A DNA stretch of 62,467 nucleotides, taken from Cellvibrionaceae bacterium (GTDB lineage: Bacteria; Pseudomonadota; Gammaproteobacteria; Pseudomonadales; Cellvibrionaceae). A program made the translations under genes and the position numbers. Shown here one piece after another: positions 7,703 to 15,708 of the stretch. Numbering within the stretch: the stretch's first letter is position 1; each line of letters begins with the position of its first letter. The stretch spans positions 1 through 62,467 of the forward strand of contig JAOXRT010000097.1 in assembly GCA_025800365.1 (NCBI GenBank), written 5' to 3'. Below the pieces are notes generated by a model that did no database searches, was not told the origin of the DNA, and worked only from the letters and a program-made list of their open reading frames with translations.

Positions 7703-8005
7703 ATGAAATTGGAAGAGTTTGAAATTGGCGTGCGGCCAGTTCAGTGTGGTTGTTGTGATTACTTCTCTCTAGCAGAGCGAGGTAGATGTTTAGTTTGCCC
7801 GGTTTGCTTTTGGGAAGACGACTACGATTGTGTTTCCAATGAGAGAATTTGTGTAGAAACCAGATCAGATATTAATAGGGACTTAACTCTTAGGGAGGCG
7901 CGAGAGAATTTCAAGGTATTCGGTGCTTGGCACAGTGAATTTTCCGAAGTAGTTATAAGTAAAAAAGAAAGAGACACCTTGAGGTATGAGCCTAGATACA
8001 TATAA
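7703..8005 (+). CDS. CPCC-family cysteine-rich protein
   Basis: A 100-residue protein with two cysteine knuckles: CGCC (residues 14-17) followed by DYFSL, and CPVCFWEDD (residues 32-40), matching the Cys-rich CPCC family (PF14206). The first knuckle reads CGCC where CPCC is usual. The four cysteines probably bind one zinc. Members are small cytoplasmic proteins often found next to toxins or in mobile arrays; the biochemical role is not established. ATG 7703 is 16 bases after attC site 6 and has no clear Shine-Dalgarno. The stop codon overlaps the next attC-like motif TATAACAA. Confidence 0.75.
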   Translation: MKLEEFEIGVRPVQCGCCDYFSLAERGRCLVCPVCFWEDDYDCVSNERICVETRSDINRDLTLREARENFKVFGAWHSEFSEVVISKKERDTLRYEPRYI

Positions 8006-8088
8006 CAAACTATGGTTCAGAACTTTAATAGCTTCGACTTCCCCTCCACTTTAATAATCCGTACATTAATGCGCTGTACGCTATAAAG
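8001..8088 (+). repeat. Degenerate attC-like site 7
   Basis: Opens TATAACAAAC at the preceding stop codon, like sites 1 and 2, and closes GTACGCTATAAAG, where GCGTTATAAG would be the site-1 form. GTACA/TGTAC can pair just inside the right end. The overall fold is poor, so the site may be inactive. Confidence 0.45.
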
Positions 8089-8091
8089 AGC

Positions 8092-8630
8092 ATGATTGAC
8101 TTTATTGTTTTTGTATTAATTATAGTGACGATAATGGGGTTTCTATTGTCGTTTCCTTTGTTAGCTTATTATTTAACAACCGCAGAGAACATTAAAGACC
8201 ATTGGTGGAATGTAATGTGGTCAATAATTAATGATCACACAGGGCTGCCCCCAAAATTAGTGGTATTCTTCTTTATTCTCTGCCCCGCAGGAATATTTGG
8301 CTTCATTACAGGAGTGTACAATTTAGATAGCAGTAAAAATTACATATTTGCAGCTGAAATAGCTGGGTTGACTGGCCTGATGTTTAGTAATAAAAGCTTC
8401 CTTAGGATTCATCGAGAGAGTTTAATCGCGAAACTAGCGTCTTCTTCGTATTGCTTTTTATAGCTATCACGTCATATATGTACGCAATAGGATCAGTTGA
8501 TACTGACTTCATGATGAAGAATTGGGTTCTATACTCTTTAATATGGGGCGGGTTACTTTTTGTCGCTTTAGTTAGGCTTAAAACCCTGGAATTAAAGAAT
8601 GTACAAGGCGGTCAAGAAAAACCGCCATGA
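8092..8630 (+). pseudogene. Frameshifted multi-TM membrane protein gene
   Basis: From ATG 8092 the frame encodes 123 residues with three hydrophobic helices (for example FIVFVLIIVTIMGFLLSF) and stops at 8461-8463. Stepping to the neighbouring frame around 8430-8445 continues the membrane protein with VFFVLLFIAITSYMYAIG, VLYSLIWGGLLFVALV and a charged tail ending at TGA 8628-8630. A single missing base would join both halves into a protein of about 179 residues with five helices. The hydrophobic periodicity carries on directly after the break, which argues that the longer form is ancestral. It is the last gene of the cassette block. The family is not recognised. Confidence 0.65.
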
Positions 8631-8894
8631 ATTACGTGGCTGTCTACCGATAAGTGCAGCTGAGTGGCTGCCCAACCCCCCCCAAAAAAAATAGCAATTA
8701 AGCCGCCAAACAATTCCTTTTGACTCAAGCTCAGCATATGAGAAAATTGCCGCACTTATAGATATAGCTGTTCGCCAAGCTATAGGGCAGCTATATCACC
8801 GTAGAGCCATTCGCTAGCTCTCCAAGCATTTACCACCGGGGTCGCTGTTTATCCAATAGCGCTGCCCGTAACACTCCAGATCCACGAGGTAGCC
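8631..8894 (+). promoter_or_regulatory. upp leader region with hairpin
   Basis: No gene. The stretch has a homopolymer run of eight C followed by eight A (8676-8691) and a perfect 10-bp inverted repeat GATATAGCTG (8761-8770) / CAGCTATATC (8788-8797), about 100 bases before upp. The repeat could be a regulatory hairpin in the leader or an operator. There is no sign of another attC site. Confidence 0.4.
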
Positions 8895-9521
8895 ATGAGT
8901 GTACATGAAATTCGTCATCCTTTAGTTCGCCACAAGCTAGGCATTATGCGTAAGAAAGATATGAGCACCCGTAGCTTTCGTCAGTTAGCTGCAGAGGTGG
9001 GCAATTTGTTAACTTACGAGGCGACTAAAGATTTAGAGCTTGAGGAATGCCAAATCGAGGGTTGGTGTGGTGATATTACGGTCGAGCGCATTAAAGGGAA
9101 AAAAGTAACTGTAGTGCCTATTTTACGCGCTGGCTTGGGTATGTTGGATGGCGTCTTGGAGTTGTTGCCCAGCGCTAAGATCAGTGTTGTTGGCTTGTAT
9201 CGTGATGAGGAGACCTTAGAGCCGGTAAGCTATTTCGATAAGCTTGCGGGCGATATTGATCAGCGCATGGCTTTGGTGATCGACCCTATGTTGGCCACTG
9301 GCGGTTCGATGAATGCCACTATTGATTTGCTTAAGCAGGCGGGCTGCACATCGATTCGTGCATTGGTGCTGGTTGCTGCCCCGGAAGGCATTAAGGCTGT
9401 TCAGCAGGAGCATCCGGATGTGGATATTTACACCGCATCAATCGACGATCACCTAAATGAAGCCGGTTATATTATTCCTGGCCTTGGTGATGCCGGCGAT
9501 AAAATTTTCGGCACTAAGTAA
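8895..9521 (+). CDS. upp: Uracil phosphoribosyltransferase
   Basis: Converts uracil and PRPP to UMP in the cytoplasm (pyrimidine salvage). The 208 residues match the usual length. The PRPP-binding loop is [13 protein letters not shown] (about 128-140), the [11 protein letters not shown] segment (about 73-83) is conserved, and [11 protein letters not shown] near the C-terminus is the uracil-binding end. GAGG precedes ATG 8895. A uracil permease gene follows 29 bases downstream, so the two form a salvage operon: uptake by the permease and trapping by Upp. Confidence 0.97.
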   Translation: MSVHEIRHPLVRHKLGIMRKKDMSTRSFRQLAAEVGNLLTYEATKDLELEECQIEGWCGDITVERIKGKKVTVVPILRAGLGMLDGVLELLPSAKISVVGLYRDEETLEPVSYFDKLAGDIDQRMALVIDPMLATGGSMNATIDLLKQAGCTSIRALVLVAAPEGIKAVQQEHPDVDIYTASIDDHLNEAGYIIPGLGDAGDKIFGTK

Positions 9522-9550
9522 CGGCTCAGCTTCTTTTATTGGTAAATGTT

Positions 9551-10840
9551 ATGAATAACGATCATTCGCCTGCTTCTTGGCGTACGGTGCTGGCCGGGTT
9601 ACAAATGCTGTTTGTGGCATTTGGTGCCTTGGTGCTTATGCCACTGATTACCGGTTTAAACCCTAGTGTGGCATTGTTTACTGCCGGTGTGGGCACGCTG
9701 CTTTTTCAATTAATTACCAAGCGTAGCATCCCTGTATTCTTGGCCTCCTCTTTTGTGTTTATTGCACCTATTGGCTTTTCCGTAGAGCAGTGGGGTATAG
9801 CGGCCACCATGGGGGCTTTGTTTTGCGCAGGCCTGGTTTATGTTGTGCTGGCCGCCTTGGTCGCTTGGCGTGGCCCAGGGTTTTTACATCGCATCATGCC
9901 ACCGGTAGTTACTGGGCCAATTATTATGGTGATTGGCTTAAGCTTGGCGCCACTGGCGGTGAATATGGCCATGGGTAAAACCGGTGATGCCAGCGCAGAG
10001 CTATTCCCCTATGTTGACGCAATGTTGGTTTCTATGCCGGCGCTAATCACTACGCTTTTAGTGGCGACCTTAGCCAAGGGCGTATTTAGGCTGGTGCCAA
10101 TCTTAGCGGGTGTTGCCGTGGGTTATTCCATAGCCTTCTTTATGGGGATGGTTAATCTTGAGGCCGCAAACGCAAGCCCTTGGTTAGCCGTGCCGGATTT
10201 TATCGCCCCAGAATTTAATATAGCTGCCATCCTATTTATGCTGCCAGTCGCTATTGCACCCGCAATTGAGCATGTTGGTGATGTGCTGGCGATCTCTAAT
10301 GTTACCGGTAAAAACTATATCGAAAAGCCAGGCCTTCATCGCACGCTGGCCGGTGACGGCGTAGCAACATCCGCAGCTGCACTTTTCGGTGGCCCGCCAA
10401 ATACGACCTATTCGGAAGTAACTGGCGCAGTAATGCTAACCAAAGCGTTTAATCCAGTAATTATGATATTCGCAGCCTGCTTCGCCATCGCCTTGGCTTT
10501 TGTGGCAAAGTTTGGCTCGCTGTTACAAACAATACCCACCCCAGTCATGGGCGGCATACTGATTCTACTATTCGGCTCAATCGCCAGCGTGGGCTTGAAT
10601 ATTCTAGTCAAAGGCCAGGTTGATATGAGCTTGCAACGCAATCTCGTCATCGTATCAACTACCTTAGTTTTCGGTATTGGCGGCATGGTTCTTGGTCAGC
10701 AAGGCTTTAGCCTACAGGGCATTAGCCTGTGCGGATTAGTGGCCATTATTCTGAATCTGGTTTTACCTCGTGGCGATGAAAGTGAATCCTTAAATGCAGA
10801 GAAAGAAATTGTTGAGTCGATGACGAAGGGTGGGGATTAG
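9551..10840 (+). CDS. uraA: Uracil/xanthine permease, NCS2 family
   Basis: A 429-residue inner-membrane protein with about 14 hydrophobic segments of the nucleobase-cation symporter-2 family. Family signatures are the IAPAIEHVGDVLAISN stretch (about residues 237-252), where the glutamate binds substrate, and GGPPNTTYSEVTGAV (about 280-294). Placement directly after upp makes uracil the most likely substrate. ATG 9551 is used as start because an earlier TTG at 9539 adds only four residues. No strong Shine-Dalgarno is seen, which suggests coupling to upp. Confidence 0.9.
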   Translation: MNNDHSPASWRTVLAGLQMLFVAFGALVLMPLITGLNPSVALFTAGVGTLLFQLITKRSIPVFLASSFVFIAPIGFSVEQWGIAATMGALFCAGLVYVVLAALVAWRGPGFLHRIMPPVVTGPIIMVIGLSLAPLAVNMAMGKTGDASAELFPYVDAMLVSMPALITTLLVATLAKGVFRLVPILAGVAVGYSIAFFMGMVNLEAANASPWLAVPDFIAPEFNIAAILFMLPVAIAPAIEHVGDVLAISNVTGKNYIEKPGLHRTLAGDGVATSAAALFGGPPNTTYSEVTGAVMLTKAFNPVIMIFAACFAIALAFVAKFGSLLQTIPTPVMGGILILLFGSIASVGLNILVKGQVDMSLQRNLVIVSTTLVFGIGGMVLGQQGFSLQGISLCGLVAIILNLVLPRGDESESLNAEKEIVESMTKGGD

Positions 10841-10989
10841 TGACTCGCTATTTGGCGGGTTCTAGTGCTTAGCTTACCCAAGCGAGTGGAGGTATCGGGT
10901 TAATCGTATATCTATACTGTAGCGATATAGAATTAAGGTGAAGGTAGGCCTTTCCCCGAAAGTCCTCTGGGAGTGAAGCGAACACAAAT

Positions 10990-11430
10990 ATGCACATATT
11001 TTTAATCACAGCTTTTTGTCTGGTAGTTGCAATTACTGTTTTGCCTATAGGTGTTCGTTCTCTCACGGAAGGTGGAAAGCACCCTAATTTGGTGCGGAAA
11101 AATGTGGGCAAAACAGGCAGGGTGCTTTTTGGCACGTTTTTATTCACCATTCATATTGCAATTGGATATGTCGATGGTAAACAGACTATCGAGAGTTGGG
11201 TGGTTAGCTTTCTTGTGTTCTCGTACTTTTTGTATTTAGCGGACTGCTTTCTTACTGGTAGGAGAATGATACTTCCTCATGGGGCAATAGAAAGCGGGGA
11301 GGGCCGTGTTATACGTGGATTTATATTTTTGTTTTCACTCATGATCATGGCCGCAATTTCCTTTTCGCCAGGAAAGCTAAAGTCTGATATGGCTGAAATA
11401 AACGAGCAAACGGAAAGATTGGTAAGATGA
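10990..11430 (+). CDS. Hypothetical membrane protein, first gene of a three-gene operon
   Basis: A 146-residue protein with about four hydrophobic helices, including an N-terminal one (IFLITAFCLVVAITVLPIGV) and a late one (VIRGFIFLFSLMIMAAISF), ending in a charged tail. It overlaps the next gene by four bases (ATGA), showing translational coupling. Base composition is more AT-rich than in flanking housekeeping genes. The family is not recognised. Together with the two following genes it may form a small membrane complex or a strain-specific accessory unit. Confidence 0.6.
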   Translation: MHIFLITAFCLVVAITVLPIGVRSLTEGGKHPNLVRKNVGKTGRVLFGTFLFTIHIAIGYVDGKQTIESWVVSFLVFSYFLYLADCFLTGRRMILPHGAIESGEGRVIRGFIFLFSLMIMAAISFSPGKLKSDMAEINEQTERLVR

Positions 11431-11864
11431 GCTTATTCAAACGGCTTCTTGGTGAGCTGTTGGGCCGTATCCCTTATGCTGAAGACTCAAGGTGTTATAA
11501 AAAGATAATAATGGTGCCTATGGAGGCGCTGTTTAAGCATGAAAACGATGAAATTCGTTTTATAGTAAAAAACCACAATTCAGGGGAAAACAATAACGAG
11601 CAATTCATTGTCTTTGACGTATTGTTGTCTGAGTGTGAAGTTTTATCAGAAAATAGTGCGGAATTAATCTTCACTACTAAGAGGCTTAATATATCTTTTA
11701 GGTTCAAAAGCGCTCACCCAGGTGTTAGTAAGTTATGCTTGGAAGTCACGGAAAAATTGGACTCGCAAGCAGAGCCCATTAAATACTATGGCGAAATTGG
11801 AAATAAGTGTAAGGATGAGTTGATCGAATTGCTTGTTGAAAAAGGATTAAGGACAGCAGATTGA
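11427..11864 (+). CDS. Hypothetical soluble protein, second gene of the operon
   Basis: A 145-residue protein with no signal peptide or membrane helix. It is predicted to be mostly beta (FIVKNHNSGENNNEQFIVFDVLLSECEV... in the middle), with an acidic helical C-terminus. ATG 11427 overlaps the previous stop as ATGA, and its own stop overlaps the TTG start of the next gene. The tight coupling on both sides means the three products are probably made in fixed proportion. No family or motif is recognised. Confidence 0.55.
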   Translation: MSLFKRLLGELLGRIPYAEDSRCYKKIIMVPMEALFKHENDEIRFIVKNHNSGENNNEQFIVFDVLLSECEVLSENSAELIFTTKRLNISFRFKSAHPGVSKLCLEVTEKLDSQAEPIKYYGEIGNKCKDELIELLVEKGLRTAD

Positions 11865-12190
11865 AATATATTCCGAATAAAATCTCTTTGGCTGAGCGAA
11901 TCTGGAATATAGGCCTGTCGGCTCTGTTATTGATCTATGGCGGATACGGAATATACACTAACGATTTGTACCTCCCGGCAAGGACTGGATCAGGGCTTAG
12001 TTTGCATGATGGGCCTGCAATACTGATGTTTGGGGCCTTCGCTTGCGGGGCTTTAGTGATGTTGTCAGATGTCGTCGATCACTATGATGAGCGTGATAAT
12101 GAACACAAGTACCAGGTCTTCGCTAGGGTGTTTAAGTATCTTGCTTGGAGCTTGTTCGCTGCGGCTTTAATTTACAACCTGCTAAATTAA
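11861..12190 (+). CDS. Hypothetical small membrane protein, third gene of the operon
   Basis: A 109-residue protein with three hydrophobic helices: about 14-32 (IWNIGLSALLLIYGGYGIY), 49-67 (AILMFGAFACGALVMLSDV) and 90-107. The start is TTG 11861, overlapping the TGA of the previous gene (TTGA) and preceded by AAGGAC. A conserved-looking DHYDERDNEHK loop lies between helices 2 and 3. The family is not recognised. It has the size of small inner-membrane accessory proteins. Confidence 0.55.
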   Translation: MKYIPNKISLAERIWNIGLSALLLIYGGYGIYTNDLYLPARTGSGLSLHDGPAILMFGAFACGALVMLSDVVDHYDERDNEHKYQVFARVFKYLAWSLFAAALIYNLLN

Positions 12191-12427
12191 ACGCTTTATA
12201 AAAGTGTCACTTAACTCAGCATTCCCCTTCGCTGCTTGAAAGTCTTATGACACCTGTTCTTATAGCCATCCCTGCGCCGCTGGAGTAAGCTTAAAATCCA
12301 GTCGCTGTATTCGTTCCCGGTGGTCGCGATAGCTTGGTCATTTCTGGCCTAGGTTGCGCGGGTTCTTTGTGGTCTGTGTGCCTGTGCAAAACAGGTGCTT
12401 TACTACCACCGCCGGAGGGATTCTAAA

Positions 12428-14029
12428 ATGATTAAGCAGGGTAAATATCAGGCCTTTGTTGGAAGTGTACTGCGAGGCTGCCGCTCGTTCTTTTCTGTTC
12501 CGTTTTCCTTATCTTTTCTCCTGTGCTTTGCTTTGAGCTTGTCTCTAGGTCTTAGCGTTACGGTACATGCCCATGAGGGGCATCAAGATGAAGATATTAT
12601 CTTGAAGGATTTGGGGAATCTTGGTGAAGTCGATTTTAAAGTCTCTTGCGATAAACCTGCACAAGAGGCCTTTAATACGGGCGTGGCTTTGCTGCACCAT
12701 ATGATGTACGCCCAGGCCGAGGAGTTATTTCAAAAGTGGAAGCAAAAAAGCCCAGACTGCGCCATGATGTATTGGGGCTATTCCATGTCGCTGTTTCACC
12801 CACTATGGCCGGATAAAATCTCTAAGATGGCTTTAGCCAAAGGACAGCGGGCTATTAGCAAAGCGGCCACTTTAAAAGTATCCGAACGTGAGCAGGCTTA
12901 TATTCAGGCGGCCGCTGAGTTTTATAAAGATTGGAAAGCCGTCGCTGAGCCCCAGCGCATTAAAGCTTGGGCAGACGCCCATAAGGGTATTTATAAACAG
13001 TACCCTAAAGATGTAGATGCTATTGCCTTCTACGGTTTGGCGCAGTTAGTAGTGGCTTCCAAAACGGATAAAACCTTTTCCGCAAATAAAAAAGCAGGCG
13101 AGTTGTTGGCAGGGATCTTAGAGAGTAACCCTCTTCATCCCGGCGCTATTCACTATAGTATTCACGCTTACGATAATCCGGTACTGGCCGAAGTTGGCGC
13201 TGAACCTGCTCGCGCCTACGATAAAATAGCACCCGATGTACCCCATGCTTTGCATATGCCCACTCATATTTTTGTGCGTTTAGGCGAGTGGAAAGATGCA
13301 ATTAGTTGGAATGCGCGCTCGGCCAAGGCTGCACTTAAATACCCATCCCATGGTGCAACCTCAATGCACTATGTGCATGCTTTGGATTATCTAATTTACG
13401 GCCAATTGCAGCTAGGCAATGGGGCAGAAGCCGTTAAGGTATTCGAGCAGAGCCATGCTCACCACCCAATGCAAAATACTTTCCCGGTCGCTTATGCGCT
13501 TTCGACTATGCCGGCTCGGATATCTTTAGAGCAGCAACAGTGGCAAAAAGCCAGTCAGCTTAAAACTCGCGAGCCAAGTTATATCAGCTGGGATAACTTC
13601 CCTCAGTTGGAGGCCATCAGTTACTTTGCCCGTGGCCTAGGCGCCGCGAGAAGTGGTAACTTGGATGCTGCACGCAATGCCTTAGCTACGCTAAATCAAT
13701 TGCATACTAAAGCGACAACCATTAGCCCCAACTACTGGGCGCCATTGGTTAATGCCCAGCGTAAATCAGTTAAGGCTTGGTTGTTGTTTGTTGAAGGTAA
13801 AAAACAAAAGGCTTTGGCTTTGCAACGTGAGGCTGCTGATATTGAAGACTCCCTTGATAAAGACCCGGTAACACCCGGTGCGGTGTTGCCTGCTAGGGAT
13901 TTACTTGGCGATATGCTGCGATTGGATGGTAAGCTTGAGGCCGCACAGCAGGCCTATAAAGCCAGCTTAAAAATTGGCCCTAATCGCCGTTATAGTTTAG
14001 AGGGCATTAAGAAGGCCAAACAAATTTAA
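12428..14029 (+). CDS. Exported tetratricopeptide-repeat protein
   Basis: A 533-residue protein with a long N-terminal export signal (positive residues, then a hydrophobic stretch about residues 25-50, ending VHAHEG). The mature part is helical with TPR-like units, including AFNTGVALLHHMMYAQAEELFQKW at the start in two parts, HALHMPTHIFVRLGEWKDAI in the middle and AQQAYKASLKIGPNRRYS at the end. The HxxxH and MPTHIF elements are typical of a conserved proteobacterial TPR family of unknown function. ATG 12428 follows GGAGG (12414-12418) with nine bases of spacing. The DoxX-like gene starts 20 bases downstream, probably in one operon. Confidence 0.75.
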   Translation: MIKQGKYQAFVGSVLRGCRSFFSVPFSLSFLLCFALSLSLGLSVTVHAHEGHQDEDIILKDLGNLGEVDFKVSCDKPAQEAFNTGVALLHHMMYAQAEELFQKWKQKSPDCAMMYWGYSMSLFHPLWPDKISKMALAKGQRAISKAATLKVSEREQAYIQAAAEFYKDWKAVAEPQRIKAWADAHKGIYKQYPKDVDAIAFYGLAQLVVASKTDKTFSANKKAGELLAGILESNPLHPGAIHYSIHAYDNPVLAEVGAEPARAYDKIAPDVPHALHMPTHIFVRLGEWKDAISWNARSAKAALKYPSHGATSMHYVHALDYLIYGQLQLGNGAEAVKVFEQSHAHHPMQNTFPVAYALSTMPARISLEQQQWQKASQLKTREPSYISWDNFPQLEAISYFARGLGAARSGNLDAARNALATLNQLHTKATTISPNYWAPLVNAQRKSVKAWLLFVEGKKQKALALQREAADIEDSLDKDPVTPGAVLPARDLLGDMLRLDGKLEAAQQAYKASLKIGPNRRYSLEGIKKAKQI

Positions 14030-14049
14030 GGTGAGCTAGCAGTTATAAG

Positions 14050-14529
14050 ATGTATCAAGGTATTTTGATCGTTTCGCAGCTACTATTAGCTGTTATTTAT
14101 TTTAGTGCCGGTTTGAGCAAGTTATTACCTTGGTTTCCCAATATTATTGGGCCGGTATGGTTGATTGATGAACTGGCCAAATACAACTTGGCATTGTTCG
14201 GCTATTTTATCGCTATCGCACAGGCTGTGGTGGGTGGCTTATTGTTCTTGCCGCGCTTTAGATTGGCAGCCAGCTTAATGCTGCTGCCAATGCATTTATG
14301 TATTACGATTATCCCTATTTCACTTGGGTGGCAGGGTACACCAATCGTTAATGGCTTGTTGTTGATAATGTTGCTTGCATTGCTATTTGACGATAGGCAT
14401 CAACTAAAGCCACTGTTGCTTAGTCAGGCTGAGTCGCAATACGATAACAATAAGCGTACCTATTGGCTGAGCTTAATTTGCTTTTGCTCCTTGGCTGCGT
14501 TTTTAAAATACGGCACTGCTTTCTTATAA
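14050..14529 (+). CDS. DoxX-like membrane protein
   Basis: A 159-residue inner-membrane protein with about five hydrophobic helices. The first has the pattern LLAVIYFSAGLSKLLPW, the usual start of DoxX/MauE-like proteins, which are small four-helix redox-linked membrane proteins. No cysteine pair is visible in the core, so a thiol-redox role is not supported. It follows the TPR gene by 20 bases and precedes an NTF2-like gene by 30, so these three are likely co-transcribed. Confidence 0.6.
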   Translation: MYQGILIVSQLLLAVIYFSAGLSKLLPWFPNIIGPVWLIDELAKYNLALFGYFIAIAQAVVGGLLFLPRFRLAASLMLLPMHLCITIIPISLGWQGTPIVNGLLLIMLLALLFDDRHQLKPLLLSQAESQYDNNKRTYWLSLICFCSLAAFLKYGTAFL

Positions 14530-14559
14530 GCGTGCTGCTTAACTTCATTGGTGTATGTA

Positions 14560-14913
14560 ATGGCTAAAGCCTTAAACCCTGTTGTTCAAAAATGGCTGCA
14601 ATGTTGGGAGCAGGGCGATATTGATAAGTTGCCGATCACGGATGATTTTAGCCATAGTAGCCCCTTTGGGCTTATTAAACCCAAGTCCCGTTATCTAGAG
14701 ATTGTGAATAAAAACAAAGCCGACTTTTTAGGTAACAGCCTTAAGGTAATTAATCATATCGAAGAGGGTAATAAGGTCTGCATTCAGTTTGAGCAGAAGA
14801 ATAAAAACACTGGCTTAGAAATGACGGTGTGTGAATGGTATGAGCTAGAAGGCGATAAGATTAAGGCGATTCAGTCTTTTTATAATATTGGTGATGCCAA
14901 GATAGAAGGCTAA
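14560..14913 (+). CDS. NTF2/SnoaL-like small protein
   Basis: A 117-residue protein with the length and order of an NTF2-like (SnoaL) fold: an N-terminal helix (VVQKWLQCWEQGDIDKL), a DDFSHSSPFG loop, and three beta strands (KVINHIEEGNKVCIQFE, MTVCEWYELEGDKI, QSFYNIGD). Such domains bind small ligands or act as isomerases/hydrolases; no catalytic residue can be assigned. ATG 14560 is chosen over TTG 14548. The last codons form the left arm of a terminator-like stem. Confidence 0.6.
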   Translation: MAKALNPVVQKWLQCWEQGDIDKLPITDDFSHSSPFGLIKPKSRYLEIVNKNKADFLGNSLKVINHIEEGNKVCIQFEQKNKNTGLEMTVCEWYELEGDKIKAIQSFYNIGDAKIEG

Positions 14914-14940
14914 GCCCTTTGGGGATTAGCCTTCTATCTT
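14899..14940. terminator. Bidirectional terminator-like stem overlapping a stop codon
   Basis: AAGATAGAAGGCTAA (14899-14913) pairs perfectly with TTAGCCTTCTATCTT (14926-14940), and the loop adds CCC/GGG pairing. It sits between convergent genes (the NTF2-like gene and lepB) and includes the TAA stop of the former. Confidence 0.7.
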
Positions 14941-14969
14941 AATTTACGTTAGCGTTTTGCTCTCACGCT

Positions 14970-15599
14970 CTAATCTAAATCTTTTGCGAAGCGATCACTG
15001 CGGGGTAGAAAGTAGTTTTCATAATCGAAGGATATGGCAACTTTGCCAGCGCGGCCTCGTAGTTCCTGTTGTGGGATAAAGCCATAAACCCTGGAATCGG
15101 CACTGTGGCTGCGGTTATCGCCCAACACTAGATACTGATCTGCGGGTACGGTAACGGTTTCAAAGTTGGCTAATGGGCCGTTAGCTTGGTCGATTCTTAC
15201 TTTATGTGGGCGGCCGGCTAGCTCTTCGATAAATAATCTATCGCCAAGTTCTTTATAGGCTAGGGCTTCGCCATTAATAATCAAGCGGTGGTTTCGCATA
15301 GCCACTTTATCGCCCGGTAGGCCCACTACCCGTTTTACTAGACGATTATCGGCCGCGACAGAATCAAAAACAACGATATCACCACGCTCTGGGCTATGTG
15401 GCTCTGTGATGAGCTGGCCGGTAAAGGGCACTCGCAAGCCGTAGGCCATTTTATTAATGGTAATGCGATCGCCTTCGGTGATGGTGGGCAGCATAGATCC
15501 TGTTGGTACATCGTTCCAATCGGCGATGGCGCTGCGGAACATCATCATGCCGGCGATAAACAGGAATAAGCCTCGGTTGTCCTTCCAGAGTTTTTGCAT
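14970..15599 (-). CDS. lepB: Signal peptidase I
   Basis: Cleaves signal peptides from Sec- and Tat-exported proteins at the periplasmic face of the inner membrane. The catalytic serine is S35 in PTGSMLPT and the general-base lysine K89 in RLVKRVVGLPGD; GDNRSHSADSR (160-170) is the conserved box E. Only one N-terminal hydrophobic helix (about 10-25) is present and the protein is 209 residues, a short form compared with E. coli LepB. It lies apart from the usual lepA-lepB-rnc cluster, so it may be an extra copy. A strong inverted repeat sits immediately upstream of its start codon. Confidence 0.9.
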   Translation of the reverse strand: MQKLWKDNRGLFLFIAGMMMFRSAIADWNDVPTGSMLPTITEGDRITINKMAYGLRVPFTGQLITEPHSPERGDIVVFDSVAADNRLVKRVVGLPGDKVAMRNHRLIINGEALAYKELGDRLFIEELAGRPHKVRIDQANGPLANFETVTVPADQYLVLGDNRSHSADSRVYGFIPQQELRGRAGKVAISFDYENYFLPRSDRFAKDLD

Positions 15600-15603
15600 A
15601 GTT

Positions 15604-15644
15604 ACTTGCTCACTTTAAGAGGTTTAGGCTTAGAGTGAGCAAGT
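15604..15644 (-). promoter_or_regulatory. Inverted repeat abutting the lepB start
   Basis: ACTTGCTCACT (15604-15614) and AGTGAGCAAGT (15634-15644) are perfectly complementary around a 19-base loop. In the lepB transcript the 3' arm ends five bases before the ATG, so the ribosome-binding region would be paired. It might be a translational control hairpin or an operator. Confidence 0.45.
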
Positions 15645-15708
15645 GGGGCTTAGTTCGATTTTGCTTGATAGAAATCGACTCTAGCCCGCAGACAATAAGA
15701 GTGTTGGC

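Larger units (their letters stand above)
2748..8630 (+). mobile_element. Integron-type gene cassette cluster lacking an integrase (CALIN)
   Basis: Genes here are short, AT-rich, all on the plus strand, and most are followed by a foldable spacer that starts with TAACAA or a close variant at or just after the stop codon and ends in GCGTTA or a close variant just before the next start. At least six such spacers are visible (near 3970, 4681, 5614, 6001, 6931 and 7629), plus a weaker one at 8001. Several stop codons lie inside the TAACA motif, as is typical of integron cassettes. No tyrosine recombinase gene lies in the window, so this is either a CALIN or the far part of an array. The first pair of genes (2748-3964) has no upstream attC, so its status as a cassette is inferred. 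Confidence 0.75.

Noticed and set aside
8676-8691. C8-A8 homopolymer as a phase-variation tract
   Set aside because: It is not inside a gene or at a recognised promoter spacing; may simply be a slippage-prone spacer.
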